Positions 1 to 7,561 of a stretch of DNA of 64,000 bases are shown in pieces. The DNA is from Georgenia wutianyii (GTDB lineage Bacteria; Actinomycetota; Actinomycetes; Actinomycetales; Actinomycetaceae): assembly GCF_006349365.1 (NCBI RefSeq), contig NZ_CP040899.1, positions 1,922,001-1,986,000 of the forward strand. The letters run 5' to 3'. Positions within the stretch are counted from its first letter, which is position 1. Every line of letters starts with the position of its first letter. The position numbers and the translations under genes were made by a program. Under the pieces are notes generated by a model. It was not told where the DNA came from and searched no databases. It saw nothing but the letters and a program-made list of their open reading frames with translations.

Positions 1-455
1 GGTTCCACCGGCTGCGGCTCGAGGGTGCCCTCCTCGACCAGCTCGGTGAGCACCTCGGCGAGCAGCCGCCCCGAGGACGCCTCGTCCATCGCCCGCCACT
101 CCGCCCAGCCGAGCACGGCCGGGGCGTCGACGAGCATGATCCGCCGGACGTCGGGGTCCGCCCCCGCCGCGACGAACGCCTCGCAGCCGGCGACGAGCTG
201 GTCCCAGGGGTCGGTGTGCTGCTCGGCGGCGGCCGCCACGCGCGCCCCCACCTCGCGCTGCACCTGCTCCACCACGGCCCGGAAGAGCCCGAGCTTGCTC
301 CCGAAGTGGTGGTAGAGCGCGCCCTTGGTCCTGCCGACGGCCTCGACGATCCGGGCCGGCGGCACGGCGGCGTACCCCTCGCGGGCGAAGAGTGCACGCG
401 CCTCGGACACGAATGCCGCCGCGGTCGCCTCGCGCTGGTCGGCCCTGCTCGTCAT
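1..455 (-). CDS. TetR-family transcriptional regulator (C-terminus beyond window)
   Basis: The reading frame starts at an ATG (453-455, minus strand) and runs off the left edge, giving about 151 residues. An N-terminal helix-turn-helix is visible: residues around GYAAVPPARIVEAVGRTKGA followed by LYHHFGSK, the typical TetR recognition-helix end. The remainder is the ligand-binding/dimerisation domain and is incomplete. It is divergent from the VOC-family gene starting at 533, and the 77-bp gap holds two near-identical operators, so autorepression plus control of the VOC gene is likely. The ligand cannot be told. A GGGGTGGGG stretch before the ATG serves as a ribosome binding site. Confidence 0.88.
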   Translation of the reverse strand, partial: MTSRADQREATAAAFVSEARALFAREGYAAVPPARIVEAVGRTKGALYHHFGSKLGLFRAVVEQVQREVGARVAAAAEQHTDPWDQLVAGCEAFVAAGADPDVRRIMLVDAPAVLGWAEWRAMDEASSGRLLAEVLTELVEEGTLEPQPVE

Positions 456-465
456 CGCCCCACCC

Positions 466-514
466 CTCTTGACATACCTCAGGTACGTGACACTCTTGAC
501 GTACCCAAGGTACG
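466..514. promoter_or_regulatory. Tandem operator for the TetR regulator
   Basis: Two 22-bp direct copies lie at 466-487 and 493-514, offset by exactly 27 bp. Each reads CTCTTGAC(A/G)TACC, then three variable bases, then GGTACG-like sequence, and contains the 11-bp inverted repeat TACCNNNGGTA (475-485 and 502-512). The first copy includes a perfect TTGACA. The pair fills the divergent gap between the TetR gene and the VOC gene, so it probably is the binding site of that regulator. Binding is inferred, the repeats are directly visible. Confidence 0.7.
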
Positions 515-532
515 CCAACGAGAGAGGCAACC

Positions 533-961
533 ATGGAACTCACGAGCTTCTACCCCGTCCTCGGCACCGAGGACCTCGCCCGCTCCACCCGCTTCTACAC
601 CGAGCACCTCGGCTTCGAGGTGACGTTCGCCGCCGACTGGTACGTCAGCCTGCACCGCCCCGGCCCCCCGGCCTACGAGCTCGCGCTCCTCGACCCGACG
701 CACGAGAGCGTGCCCGCCGGCTTCGGCCGGCCCGCGTCCGGCGTCCTGCTCAACTTCGAGGTCACCGACGTCGACGGCGAGTACGACCGCCTCGTCCGCC
801 GCGCCGGCCTGCCGCTCGCGCGGGACATCCGCACCGAGGACTGGGGTCAGCGGCACTTCATCGTCGTCGACCCCGGGGGCGTGCTCATCGACGTCATCAC
901 TCCCACCCCGCCGTCGGCCGAGTTCGCCGCGCAGTATGCCGAGGGCGCCGCGCAGGGCTGA
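533..961 (+). CDS. VOC-superfamily (glyoxalase/bleomycin-resistance-like) protein
   Basis: A 142-residue protein with the single-repeat VOC fold signature: an N-terminal [20 protein letters not shown] segment, a central strand pair around [17 protein letters not shown], and a C-terminal [15 protein letters not shown] strand typical of metal-binding VOC proteins. Family members bind or modify small molecules such as glyoxalase substrates, antibiotics or aromatic compounds, and the substrate here is not evident. The ATG is preceded by AGAGAGG at good spacing. It is divergent from a TetR gene with shared operators, so it is probably the induced target of that regulator. Confidence 0.85.
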   Translation: MELTSFYPVLGTEDLARSTRFYTEHLGFEVTFAADWYVSLHRPGPPAYELALLDPTHESVPAGFGRPASGVLLNFEVTDVDGEYDRLVRRAGLPLARDIRTEDWGQRHFIVVDPGGVLIDVITPTPPSAEFAAQYAEGAAQG

Positions 962-964
962 GGC

Positions 965-2221
965 TCACAGGCCGGTCGGCGTCGGCTCCGGGTAGTGGGC
1001 GCGGAAGTCGCGCACGAGGTTGACGGTCGACGCCGCGCGGTAGAACGTCCGGCGCGGGTCGCGGTCCAGGGCGTAGGCCAGCGGGTGGGTGAAGCGCCGC
1101 GTCCGGTGGACGCGCGCCACCGTCCGCCGCAGACCGGGGTCGGTGAGGTAGCGCCGCACGAGCGACCACGGCAGGTAGGAGTAGACGCCCACCTCCTGCT
1201 CGGGCCGGTACAGCGGCGACGCCACCGGACCGCCGAGCCCGAGCTCGGCCGCGAAGTCGGCGACGACGGCGCGGGCCGGGTTCCGCCCGGCGACGTTGAG
1301 GTAGTAGTTGGGGCGCCCGATGCGCGGGTTGAGGTCGAGGAAGTGCGCGCGACCGTCACGCGGGTCGACCTTGACGTCGAAGTTGGCGAACCCGGTGAAC
1401 CCGAGCTCGCGGAGGATCGCGGCCGCCTGCTCCTCCACCTCCGGCTGCGGCTCGGTGAGGATCGCCGCAGAGTTGCCGATCATCGTCGGCTCGTGGAGCT
1501 GGAGCAGCAGCTGCCCCGACGCCATGAGCGTCACCTCCCCCGCCCGGTCGACGTAGCAGGTGACCGTACGGCCCTGCGTGTCGTGGCCCGGGATGAGCTC
1601 CTGGACGAGGACGACGTCGCGCAGCCCGGCCCTGGCGAGGCGCCGCAGCACGTCATCGGCCTGGGCCGCCGTCGTCGCCGTGTAGACCTTGCGCTTGCCC
1701 GCGAAGGACAGCAGCAGGTGCTCGGCGCTCACGGCGGGCTTGAGGACCACCGGGAAGGTGAGGTCGAGCGCCGGCGGCGCCCAGCCCTCCTGCCCGGCGT
1801 CGGCGAGGTCGACCGCCTGGGAGGCGGGCGTGGCGATCCCGAGGCGGGCGCACGTCGCGGCGAGCACCTCCTTGTCGGCGGCTGCCGTGAGGACCTCCCC
1901 GGAGGCGAACGGGATGACGAAGTGGGGCTCGAGGGCCGCGCGGTTGCGCACGACGAGCTCGACCTCGTGCTCGGCGTTGACCATGAGCAGCAGCGGGGTC
2001 CCGGCGTGGCGACGCCCGACGTCGAGCAGGGCGGCGACCGTCTCCTCCTCCCCGGCGCCCGCACCGACGAGGACGTTGTCGATGATCCGCGAGTGGTCGA
2101 TCGGGCCGCGGAGCTGGTTGGACACGACGATCGAGCGCACGCCGTACGCCTCGTGGAAGGACCGGGCGATGGAGTACACGCCGAGATCGGTGCCGAGCAG
2201 AACCGGGCGGAAGTCGGCCAC
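965..2221 (-). CDS. ATP-grasp carboxylate-amine ligase, D-aspartate-ligase-like
   Basis: A 418-residue ATP-grasp protein. The N-terminal 110 residues form a Rossmann-like pre-ATP-grasp domain (LLGTDLGVYSIARSFHE). The ATP-grasp body follows, with the nucleotide-binding lysine region FPVVLKPAVS near residue 160 and the Mg-binding end FDVKVDPRDG...FLDLNPRIGR. Its length and architecture resemble COG3919-type ligases, which include the Enterococcus D-aspartate ligase that adds a D-amino acid to the peptidoglycan interpeptide bridge. Many Micrococcales carry D-Asp or D-Glu in that bridge, so a wall role is plausible but unproved. The GTG start has GGAGG five bases upstream. It ends four bases from the convergent VOC gene. 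Confidence 0.72.
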   Translation of the reverse strand: MADFRPVLLGTDLGVYSIARSFHEAYGVRSIVVSNQLRGPIDHSRIIDNVLVGAGAGEEETVAALLDVGRRHAGTPLLLMVNAEHEVELVVRNRAALEPHFVIPFASGEVLTAAADKEVLAATCARLGIATPASQAVDLADAGQEGWAPPALDLTFPVVLKPAVSAEHLLLSFAGKRKVYTATTAAQADDVLRRLARAGLRDVVLVQELIPGHDTQGRTVTCYVDRAGEVTLMASGQLLLQLHEPTMIGNSAAILTEPQPEVEEQAAAILRELGFTGFANFDVKVDPRDGRAHFLDLNPRIGRPNYYLNVAGRNPARAVVADFAAELGLGGPVASPLYRPEQEVGVYSYLPWSLVRRYLTDPGLRRTVARVHRTRRFTHPLAYALDRDPRRTFYRAASTVNLVRDFRAHYPEPTPTGL

Positions 2222-2311
2222 GGGATCCTCCAGGGTCGGTGACGACGGGGCCCGGCGAGTCTACCGGCGCGCCCCTCCCGGGTTCGGGCCGGCCCGGCCT
2301 AGCCTGGAGTG

Positions 2312-2887
2312 GTGAACAGCGACGGTTCGCGTATCCCGCCGGACTTCGAGGACGCGCTCCTCAGTCTGCGAGGACGCCGCCAGCGGCCCGAGGTGCACCT
2401 CGCGGAGGTGCCACCGCCCACGCGCATCGCGCCCTACGCCCTGGCGCTCACCGCGGAGGTCAACCCGACGACCGACCCCGAGACGATGCTCGGCAACGGC
2501 CGGTTCGTCGTCCTCCACGACCCCGAGGGCCAGAGCGCGTGGAACGGCACGTTCCGGATCATCGTCATGGCCCGCGCCACCCTCGAGGACGAGATGGGCG
2601 CCGACCCGCTGCTCGGGGAGGTCGGCTGGGCATGGCTCACCGACGCGTTGGAGAGTGCCGGGGCGGGCTACCACTCGCTGTCCGGCACGGTCACGCGTGT
2701 CCTGTCCGAGAGCTTCGGTGGGCTCGCACTGCGCGGCCGGACGGTCGAGATCGAGCTGCGCGCGTCGTGGACGCCGAACACCACCGACCTCGGGCCGCAC
2801 CTCGACGCGTGGACCGAGCTCGCCGCCTCCGCGGCGGGCCTGGAGCCACTCCCGGAGGGCGTCACCGCGCTGCGTCCCCACCAGTGA
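2312..2887 (+). CDS. DUF3000 family protein
   Basis: A 191-residue soluble protein of the actinobacterial DUF3000 family (Rv2680-like), recognised from the overall sequence and its invariable position just before the RNase D/HRDC gene. No catalytic motif can be named and the function is unknown. Two consecutive GTG codons (2309 and 2312) could start it. A TAGCCT hexamer at 2300-2305 lies six bases before the second GTG, which fits a leaderless transcript and favours 2312. The gene is 80 bp upstream of the nuclease gene in the same direction. Confidence 0.8.
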   Translation: MNSDGSRIPPDFEDALLSLRGRRQRPEVHLAEVPPPTRIAPYALALTAEVNPTTDPETMLGNGRFVVLHDPEGQSAWNGTFRIIVMARATLEDEMGADPLLGEVGWAWLTDALESAGAGYHSLSGTVTRVLSESFGGLALRGRTVEIELRASWTPNTTDLGPHLDAWTELAASAAGLEPLPEGVTALRPHQ

Positions 2888-2967
2888 CCGTGGGGCATTC
2901 GTCACCATAGGTCCACCACCGCGCGCCACCGGGCGCCGGGGCCGCGCCGGGGCATACCGTTGGGTCC

Positions 2968-4197
2968 ATGACCGAGCCCGTCGACGTCGAGACGCCCCAC
3001 CTGGTCCCCGTCACCGAACCGCACGAGGGCACTCCCCCGGTCATCGAGACCGACGCCGGTCTCGCCGCCGCGGTCGAGGCGCTCGCCTCCGGCACCGGTC
3101 CGGTCGCCGCGGACGCCGAGCGCGCGTCCGGCTACCGCTACGGCCAGCGCACCTACCTCGTCCAGCTCCGCCGCGAGGGCGCGGGCACCGTGCTCATCGA
3201 CCCGATCGCCGTCGGGCGGCTCGACGCGGTGAACGAGGCACTCGCCGGGCAGGAGTGGGTGCTTCACGCCGCGAACCAGGACCTCCCCGGCTTCCACGAC
3301 CTCGGCCTGCAGCCCGACCGGCTCTTCGACACCGAGCTCGCCGCGCGTCTGCTCGGCCGGCCGAAGGTCGGCCTGGGCGCGCTCATCGCCGAGGAGCTCG
3401 GCTTCGCGCTGGCCAAGGAGCACTCGGCCGCCGACTGGTCCGAGCGCCCGCTCCCGGAGGACTGGCTGCGGTACGCGGCGCTCGACGTCGAGTTCCTCGT
3501 CGAGCTGCGCGACCGGCTCGCCGCCGAGCTCCAGGCGGCGGGCAAGCTCGAGTGGGCCGAGCAGGAGTTCGAGGCCGTGCGCCTCGCGCCGGCCCCCGAG
3601 CCGCGCGTGGACCCGTGGCGGCGCACGTCGGGGATGCACGCCATCCGCGGCGGCCAGGGCGTCGCCGTCGTCCGCGAGCTGTGGCAGGCGCGCGACGAGC
3701 TCGCCCGCAAGCGGGACCGCGCGCCGGGCCGGGTGCTGCCGGACCGCGCGATCGTCGCCGCCGCGCAGGCCCTGCCGCGCAGCGAGCGGGACCTCGTCGC
3801 ACTGCCCGAGTTCGCGGGCAAGGGCACCCGCCGCACCAGCGGCTACTGGTGGGCCGCGGTCGAGCGTGCGCTCGCGCTGCGCCCGGAGGACTACCCGCCG
3901 CGCCGCCTGCCGGTCTCGACCGGTACCCCGCCGCCGCCGCGGGCCTGGCCCGAGAAGGACCCGGCCGCCGCCGCCCGGCTCGACGCCGTCCGCACCGCCG
4001 TGCGCGCCCTCGGCGAGGAGCACCACGTGCCGCAGGAGAACCTGCTCGCCCCCGCGGTGCAGCGGCAGCTCGCCTGGACGCCGCCGCTGACCGTCGACGA
4101 GCCGTCCGTCCGGGCTGCCCTCGCCGACCAGGGCGCCCGCCCGTGGCAGGTCGACCTCACGGCCGGTCCGCTGACCGCGGCACTCGCCACGGCCTGA
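2968..4197 (+). CDS. rnd: Ribonuclease D-type 3'-5' exonuclease with HRDC domain
   Basis: A 409-residue protein orthologous in position to Rv2681. The N-terminal DEDDy exonuclease shows the first acidic pair in VAADAERASGYRYGQ, the second motif in HAANQDLPGF and the third as YAALD with the catalytic tyrosine. An HRDC domain follows at roughly residues 215-295 (LWQARDELARKRDRAPGRVL) and a further C-terminal helical segment completes the protein. Enzymes of this family trim RNA 3' ends, for example tRNA and stable RNA precursors. TACCGT at 2955-2960 lies seven bases before the ATG with no Shine-Dalgarno sequence, so a leaderless mRNA is likely. Confidence 0.9.
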   Translation: MTEPVDVETPHLVPVTEPHEGTPPVIETDAGLAAAVEALASGTGPVAADAERASGYRYGQRTYLVQLRREGAGTVLIDPIAVGRLDAVNEALAGQEWVLHAANQDLPGFHDLGLQPDRLFDTELAARLLGRPKVGLGALIAEELGFALAKEHSAADWSERPLPEDWLRYAALDVEFLVELRDRLAAELQAAGKLEWAEQEFEAVRLAPAPEPRVDPWRRTSGMHAIRGGQGVAVVRELWQARDELARKRDRAPGRVLPDRAIVAAAQALPRSERDLVALPEFAGKGTRRTSGYWWAAVERALALRPEDYPPRRLPVSTGTPPPPRAWPEKDPAAAARLDAVRTAVRALGEEHHVPQENLLAPAVQRQLAWTPPLTVDEPSVRAALADQGARPWQVDLTAGPLTAALATA

Positions 4198-4305
4198 GCC
4201 GCCCGCTCCCCCCGCTCACTCCCTGCTCGCTCCCCCGCCGGACGGACGCCGCCCGACTTACCCGGTACTGTCGGTCGTCGGTAAACCCATCACGAGGGAG
4301 TGACG

Positions 4306-6393
4306 ATGACATCGACCACCCAGCCCACGACCGTCACGGTCGAGGACGTCCCGCTCGCCGGGGGCACGCTCGCGCTGCTCACACTCACCGGCGCCGACGG
4401 CCGCCCGGCCACGCTCGGCCCGCGGAGCATCGCGGCGCTGGACGAGGCGCTGGCCGCCGCCGCGGAGCGTGTCCGCTCGGGTGAGGTGGTGGCCGTCGCC
4501 GTCACCGGGTCCGGGCAGGCCTTCGCCGCGGGCGCCGACCTGCGCGACGTCAGCGTGATGGCCCACGACGACGACGCGCGCGGCGTCGCCCAGGCAGGCC
4601 ATCGGATCGTCGCCACGCTCCGCGAGCTGCCGAGCTTCGCGCTCGTCAACGGGCTGGCCCTCGGGGGTGGCCTGGAGATCGCGCTCGCCTGCCGCTACCG
4701 AGTCGCCTCCACCGACGCCGCACCGCTCGCCCTGCCCGAGACCTCCCTCGGCCTGGTCCCCGGCTGGGGCGGGTGCTACCTGCTGCCCCGCCTCGTCGGG
4801 CCGGAGGCGGCCCTGCAGGTCATCATCGACAACCCGCCCCGCCAGCGCACCCTGTCCGCACAGCAGGCGCTGGACATCGGGCTCGTCGACGCCGTCCAGC
4901 GCGGCGGGGAGGCGGACTTCCGCGACGGCGCCCTCGCGTGGGTCGCCGAGGTGCTCGCCGGAGCCATCGCCCCCGCCCGTCCGGACCACACCGCCGACGC
5001 CGCGGCGTGGGATGACGCCGTCGCCACCCGCCGCGCCGCGGTCGCGCTCCGCGCCGAGGGCGGTGCACCGGCGCCGCAGCGGGCCCTCGAGCTCGTCGCC
5101 GCCGCCCGCACCGCGACGCAGGAGGAGGGCTTCGCCGCGGAGGACGCCGCCCTCACCGACCTCATCATGTCCGACCAGCTGCGGGCCGGGCTCTACGCCT
5201 TCGACCTCACCCGACGGCGCGCCCGGCGCCCCGAGGGCGCCCCCTCCGAGGAGCTCGCGCGGCCGGTGCGGCGCGTCGGCATCCTCGGCGCGGGACTCAT
5301 GGCGAGCCAGCTCGCCGTCCTCCTCGCCCGCACCCTGCGGGTGCCGGTGACGATGCGCGACCTCGACGACGAGCGCGCAGCCGCCGGGCTGGCCCACGTC
5401 GAGGCGCAGGTCGCCCGTCTCCAGCGGTCGGGGCGGCTGGCGGAGGCGAAGGCCGCGGAGCTGCGCCAGCGGGTGACCGCGACCACCGACCTCGCCGACC
5501 TCGCCGGCAGCGACCTCGTCATCGAGGCGGTGTTCGAGGACCTCGGGGTCAAGCAGCGGGTCTTCGCCGAGCTCGAGGCGGTCGTCGGGCCGGACTGCGT
5601 CCTCGCGACCAACACCTCGGCCCTGTCCGTCACCGCGATGGCCGACGGGCTCGCGCACCCCGAGCGCGTCGTCGGGCTGCACTTCTTCAACCCGGTCGCC
5701 CAGATGCCGCTCGTCGAGGTCGTGCGCACGCCGCACACCTCCGACACCGCCTACGCCACGGCCTTCGCCGTCGCCGCCGGGGCACGCAAGAGCGCGATCG
5801 CCTGCCAGGACGCGCCGGGCTTCGTCGTCAACCGCGTGCTCGTCCGGCTCCTCGGCGAGGTGCTCGGGGCGCTCGAGGAGGGCACGACCGTCGCCGACGC
5901 CGACCGCGCGCTGCGCCCGATGGGCCTGCCGATGGGGCCGTTCCAGCTGCTCCAGCTCGTCGGCCCGGCGGTGGCGATGCACGTGCTGGACGAGCTGCGC
6001 CGCACGCTCGGGGACCGCTACCCGCAGTCCCCCGGCCTCGCCCGGATGGTGGCGGAGGGCGAGCGGTTCACCGTCGACGAGCGGCCGAGCGCGGCCTCGG
6101 CCGTCCGCGAGGACCTCGACCGGTTCTTCGGCTCCCGGCCGCTGCCCGAGCCGCTCGACGCCGACGGCGTCCTGCGCCGCGTCCAGCGCGCGCTCGCCGA
6201 GGAGGTGCACCTGCTCCTCCAGGACGGCGTCGTCGCCGACGTGCGCGACGTCGACCTCGCGATGGTGCTCGGCGCCGGCTGGCCGCTGCACAACGGCGGC
6301 ATCGCGCCCTACCTCGACCGCACCGGCACGAGCGAGGCCGTCACCGGCCGGCGCTTCCTGCCCCCCGGCGTCGCCAGCCTCCCCCACCCCTGA
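4306..6393 (+). CDS. fadB: FadB-like enoyl-CoA hydratase / 3-hydroxyacyl-CoA dehydrogenase
   Basis: A 695-residue bifunctional beta-oxidation enzyme. The N-terminal crotonase domain (about 1-250) has the oxyanion-hole stretch GQAFAAGADL and both catalytic glutamates, in LGGGLEIALACRYR and LPETSLGLVPG. The dehydrogenase domain begins at about 325 with the NAD-binding motif VGILGAGLMASQLA, followed by GLHFFNPVAQMPLVEVV carrying the catalytic histidine and PGFVVNRVLVRLLGE. It would hydrate trans-2-enoyl-CoA and oxidise the 3-hydroxyacyl-CoA. The partner thiolase that usually precedes it is absent: only 108 bp separate it from rnd. A GGGAG at 4296-4300 favours ATG 4306 over the GTG at 4300. Confidence 0.92.
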   Translation: MTSTTQPTTVTVEDVPLAGGTLALLTLTGADGRPATLGPRSIAALDEALAAAAERVRSGEVVAVAVTGSGQAFAAGADLRDVSVMAHDDDARGVAQAGHRIVATLRELPSFALVNGLALGGGLEIALACRYRVASTDAAPLALPETSLGLVPGWGGCYLLPRLVGPEAALQVIIDNPPRQRTLSAQQALDIGLVDAVQRGGEADFRDGALAWVAEVLAGAIAPARPDHTADAAAWDDAVATRRAAVALRAEGGAPAPQRALELVAAARTATQEEGFAAEDAALTDLIMSDQLRAGLYAFDLTRRRARRPEGAPSEELARPVRRVGILGAGLMASQLAVLLARTLRVPVTMRDLDDERAAAGLAHVEAQVARLQRSGRLAEAKAAELRQRVTATTDLADLAGSDLVIEAVFEDLGVKQRVFAELEAVVGPDCVLATNTSALSVTAMADGLAHPERVVGLHFFNPVAQMPLVEVVRTPHTSDTAYATAFAVAAGARKSAIACQDAPGFVVNRVLVRLLGEVLGALEEGTTVADADRALRPMGLPMGPFQLLQLVGPAVAMHVLDELRRTLGDRYPQSPGLARMVAEGERFTVDERPSAASAVREDLDRFFGSRPLPEPLDADGVLRRVQRALAEEVHLLLQDGVVADVRDVDLAMVLGAGWPLHNGGIAPYLDRTGTSEAVTGRRFLPPGVASLPHP

Positions 6394-6406
6394 CCCATCC
6401 CCTTCC

Positions 6407-6459
6407 CGCCGAGCGCTGGATCCTGCACACCGACCCCGTGCACGATCCAGCGCTCGGCG
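6407..6459. repeat. Dispersed long palindrome, copy A (hairpin between convergent genes)
   Basis: Two 22-bp arms (6407-6428 and 6438-6459) pair at 21 of 22 positions around a 9-nt loop. The core is CCGAGCGCTGGATCCTGCAC and its near-exact reverse complement. The same core with the same internal mismatch occurs at 59685-59729. Both copies lie between the ends of converging genes (here fadB and pflA). It probably acts as a bidirectional terminator or a REP-like element. There is no U-tract. Confidence 0.8.
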
Positions 6460-6515
6460 ATGGGCGAGTTCGTGGGGAGGGCGGGACCGGGAGGCCGGAG
6501 GGGAAGGAGCGCGGG

Positions 6516-7421
6516 TCAGTAGGTGGTGAGGCCGCGGGAGCGGAACTGGTCGCGCACGCGGTCGGTGAGGTCGAGGGACGGCGGCTGGGTGTCGCCCAGC
6601 TGGTAGTCCATCCCGAGCCGGTCCCACTTGTCCCGGCCCATCTGGTGGAAGGGCAGGACCTCCACCCGGCTCACGGAGCCGAGCGACGCCACGTAGTCGG
6701 CGACGGCGTCGACGTTCTCCTCGGCGTCGGTGAGGCCCGGGACGAGGACGAAGCGCACCCAGATCTCCTTGTCGAGGTCGGCGAGCCGGCGCCCGAAGTC
6801 GAGCGTCGGCTGCAGCTCGCGGCCGGTCGTGCGCTTGTACGTCTCGGGCAGCCCGGACTTCACGTCGAGCAGGACGAGGTCGAGGGCCGACAGCAGCCGG
6901 TCGCTCGCGTAGCGTCCGAGGTAGCCGGAGGTGTCGATCGCCGTGTGGACGCCCATCTCCTTGGCGCCCTCGAGCAGCCGGGTGAGGAACGCCGGCTGCA
7001 TGAGCGGCTCCCCGCCGGAGACGGTGAGCCCGCCGCCGGTGGCCCGGAAGACCGGGACGTAGCGACGCACCCGCCGCAGGAGCTCGTCGACGTCGACGGC
7101 CTCGCCGTCACGCATGCGCAGCGTGTCGGGGTTGTGGCAGTAGAGGCAGCGCAGCGGGCAGCCGGCGAGGAACGTCGTCATCCGGGTGCCCGGGCCGTCG
7201 ACCGCGGTGACGAGCTCCCACGAGTGGAGCGAGCCGATGTCCCCGGCCCGCACCGCCGCGAGGTGCTCGCTGCGGCTCATCTCCTCCACGTGGGCCAGGC
7301 CGGCGGTGCCGGCCGAGCGGCGCAGCATGGGCACCGCGTCCTCCGGCACGGCGACGTACTCGCCGTTGATCCCGTCGGGGGCGACGACGCCGCTCACGGT
7401 CACGTGCTCAGGTGTGGTCAC
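6516..7421 (-). CDS. pflA: Pyruvate formate-lyase activating enzyme (radical SAM)
   Basis: A 301-residue radical SAM activase that uses S-adenosylmethionine to install the glycyl radical on PflB. The cluster motif is GCPLRCLYCHNP with cysteines at about 88, 92 and 95, followed by the SAM-binding GGEP segment (VSGGEPLMQPAFL) and DTSGYLG. Family members are usually about 245 residues, so this one has an extra 60-70 residue N-terminal segment. GTG 7421 is chosen because AGGAAGGAG lies eight bases upstream, and no such site precedes the longer possible start at 7472. It is downstream of pflB in the same direction, separated by a 17-bp hairpin. Confidence 0.92.
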   Translation of the reverse strand: MTTPEHVTVSGVVAPDGINGEYVAVPEDAVPMLRRSAGTAGLAHVEEMSRSEHLAAVRAGDIGSLHSWELVTAVDGPGTRMTTFLAGCPLRCLYCHNPDTLRMRDGEAVDVDELLRRVRRYVPVFRATGGGLTVSGGEPLMQPAFLTRLLEGAKEMGVHTAIDTSGYLGRYASDRLLSALDLVLLDVKSGLPETYKRTTGRELQPTLDFGRRLADLDKEIWVRFVLVPGLTDAEENVDAVADYVASLGSVSRVEVLPFHQMGRDKWDRLGMDYQLGDTQPPSLDLTDRVRDQFRSRGLTTY

Positions 7422-7478
7422 GCTGCCCGCTCCTTCCTGCGAGTCCGCCTTCCCCTCGGGCCGTCCGTACACGCCGAC

Positions 7479-7538
7479 GTCCCCGGTCTCCCTCCTCCTG
7501 ACTGTTCCACGAGGGTGTCTCGGAGGGAAACCGGGGAC
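7479..7538 (-). terminator. Hairpin between pflB and pflA
   Basis: A 17-bp inverted repeat (7479-7495 and 7522-7538) pairs at 16 of 17 positions around a 26-nt loop. It follows the pflB stop by 23 bp and precedes the pflA ribosome binding site. Without a U-tract it may be a partial terminator or an mRNA-stabilising 3' structure that lowers activase relative to PflB. Confidence 0.6.
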
Positions 7539-7561
7539 GGGGCGTTCGGTTCTCCGGTCTG

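Noticed and set aside
4258..6627. 789-codon minus-strand open frame opposite fadB
   Set aside because: It is a shadow of the FadB gene in GC-rich DNA. The composition is Arg/Gly/Ala/Glu-biased, with no recognisable domain.
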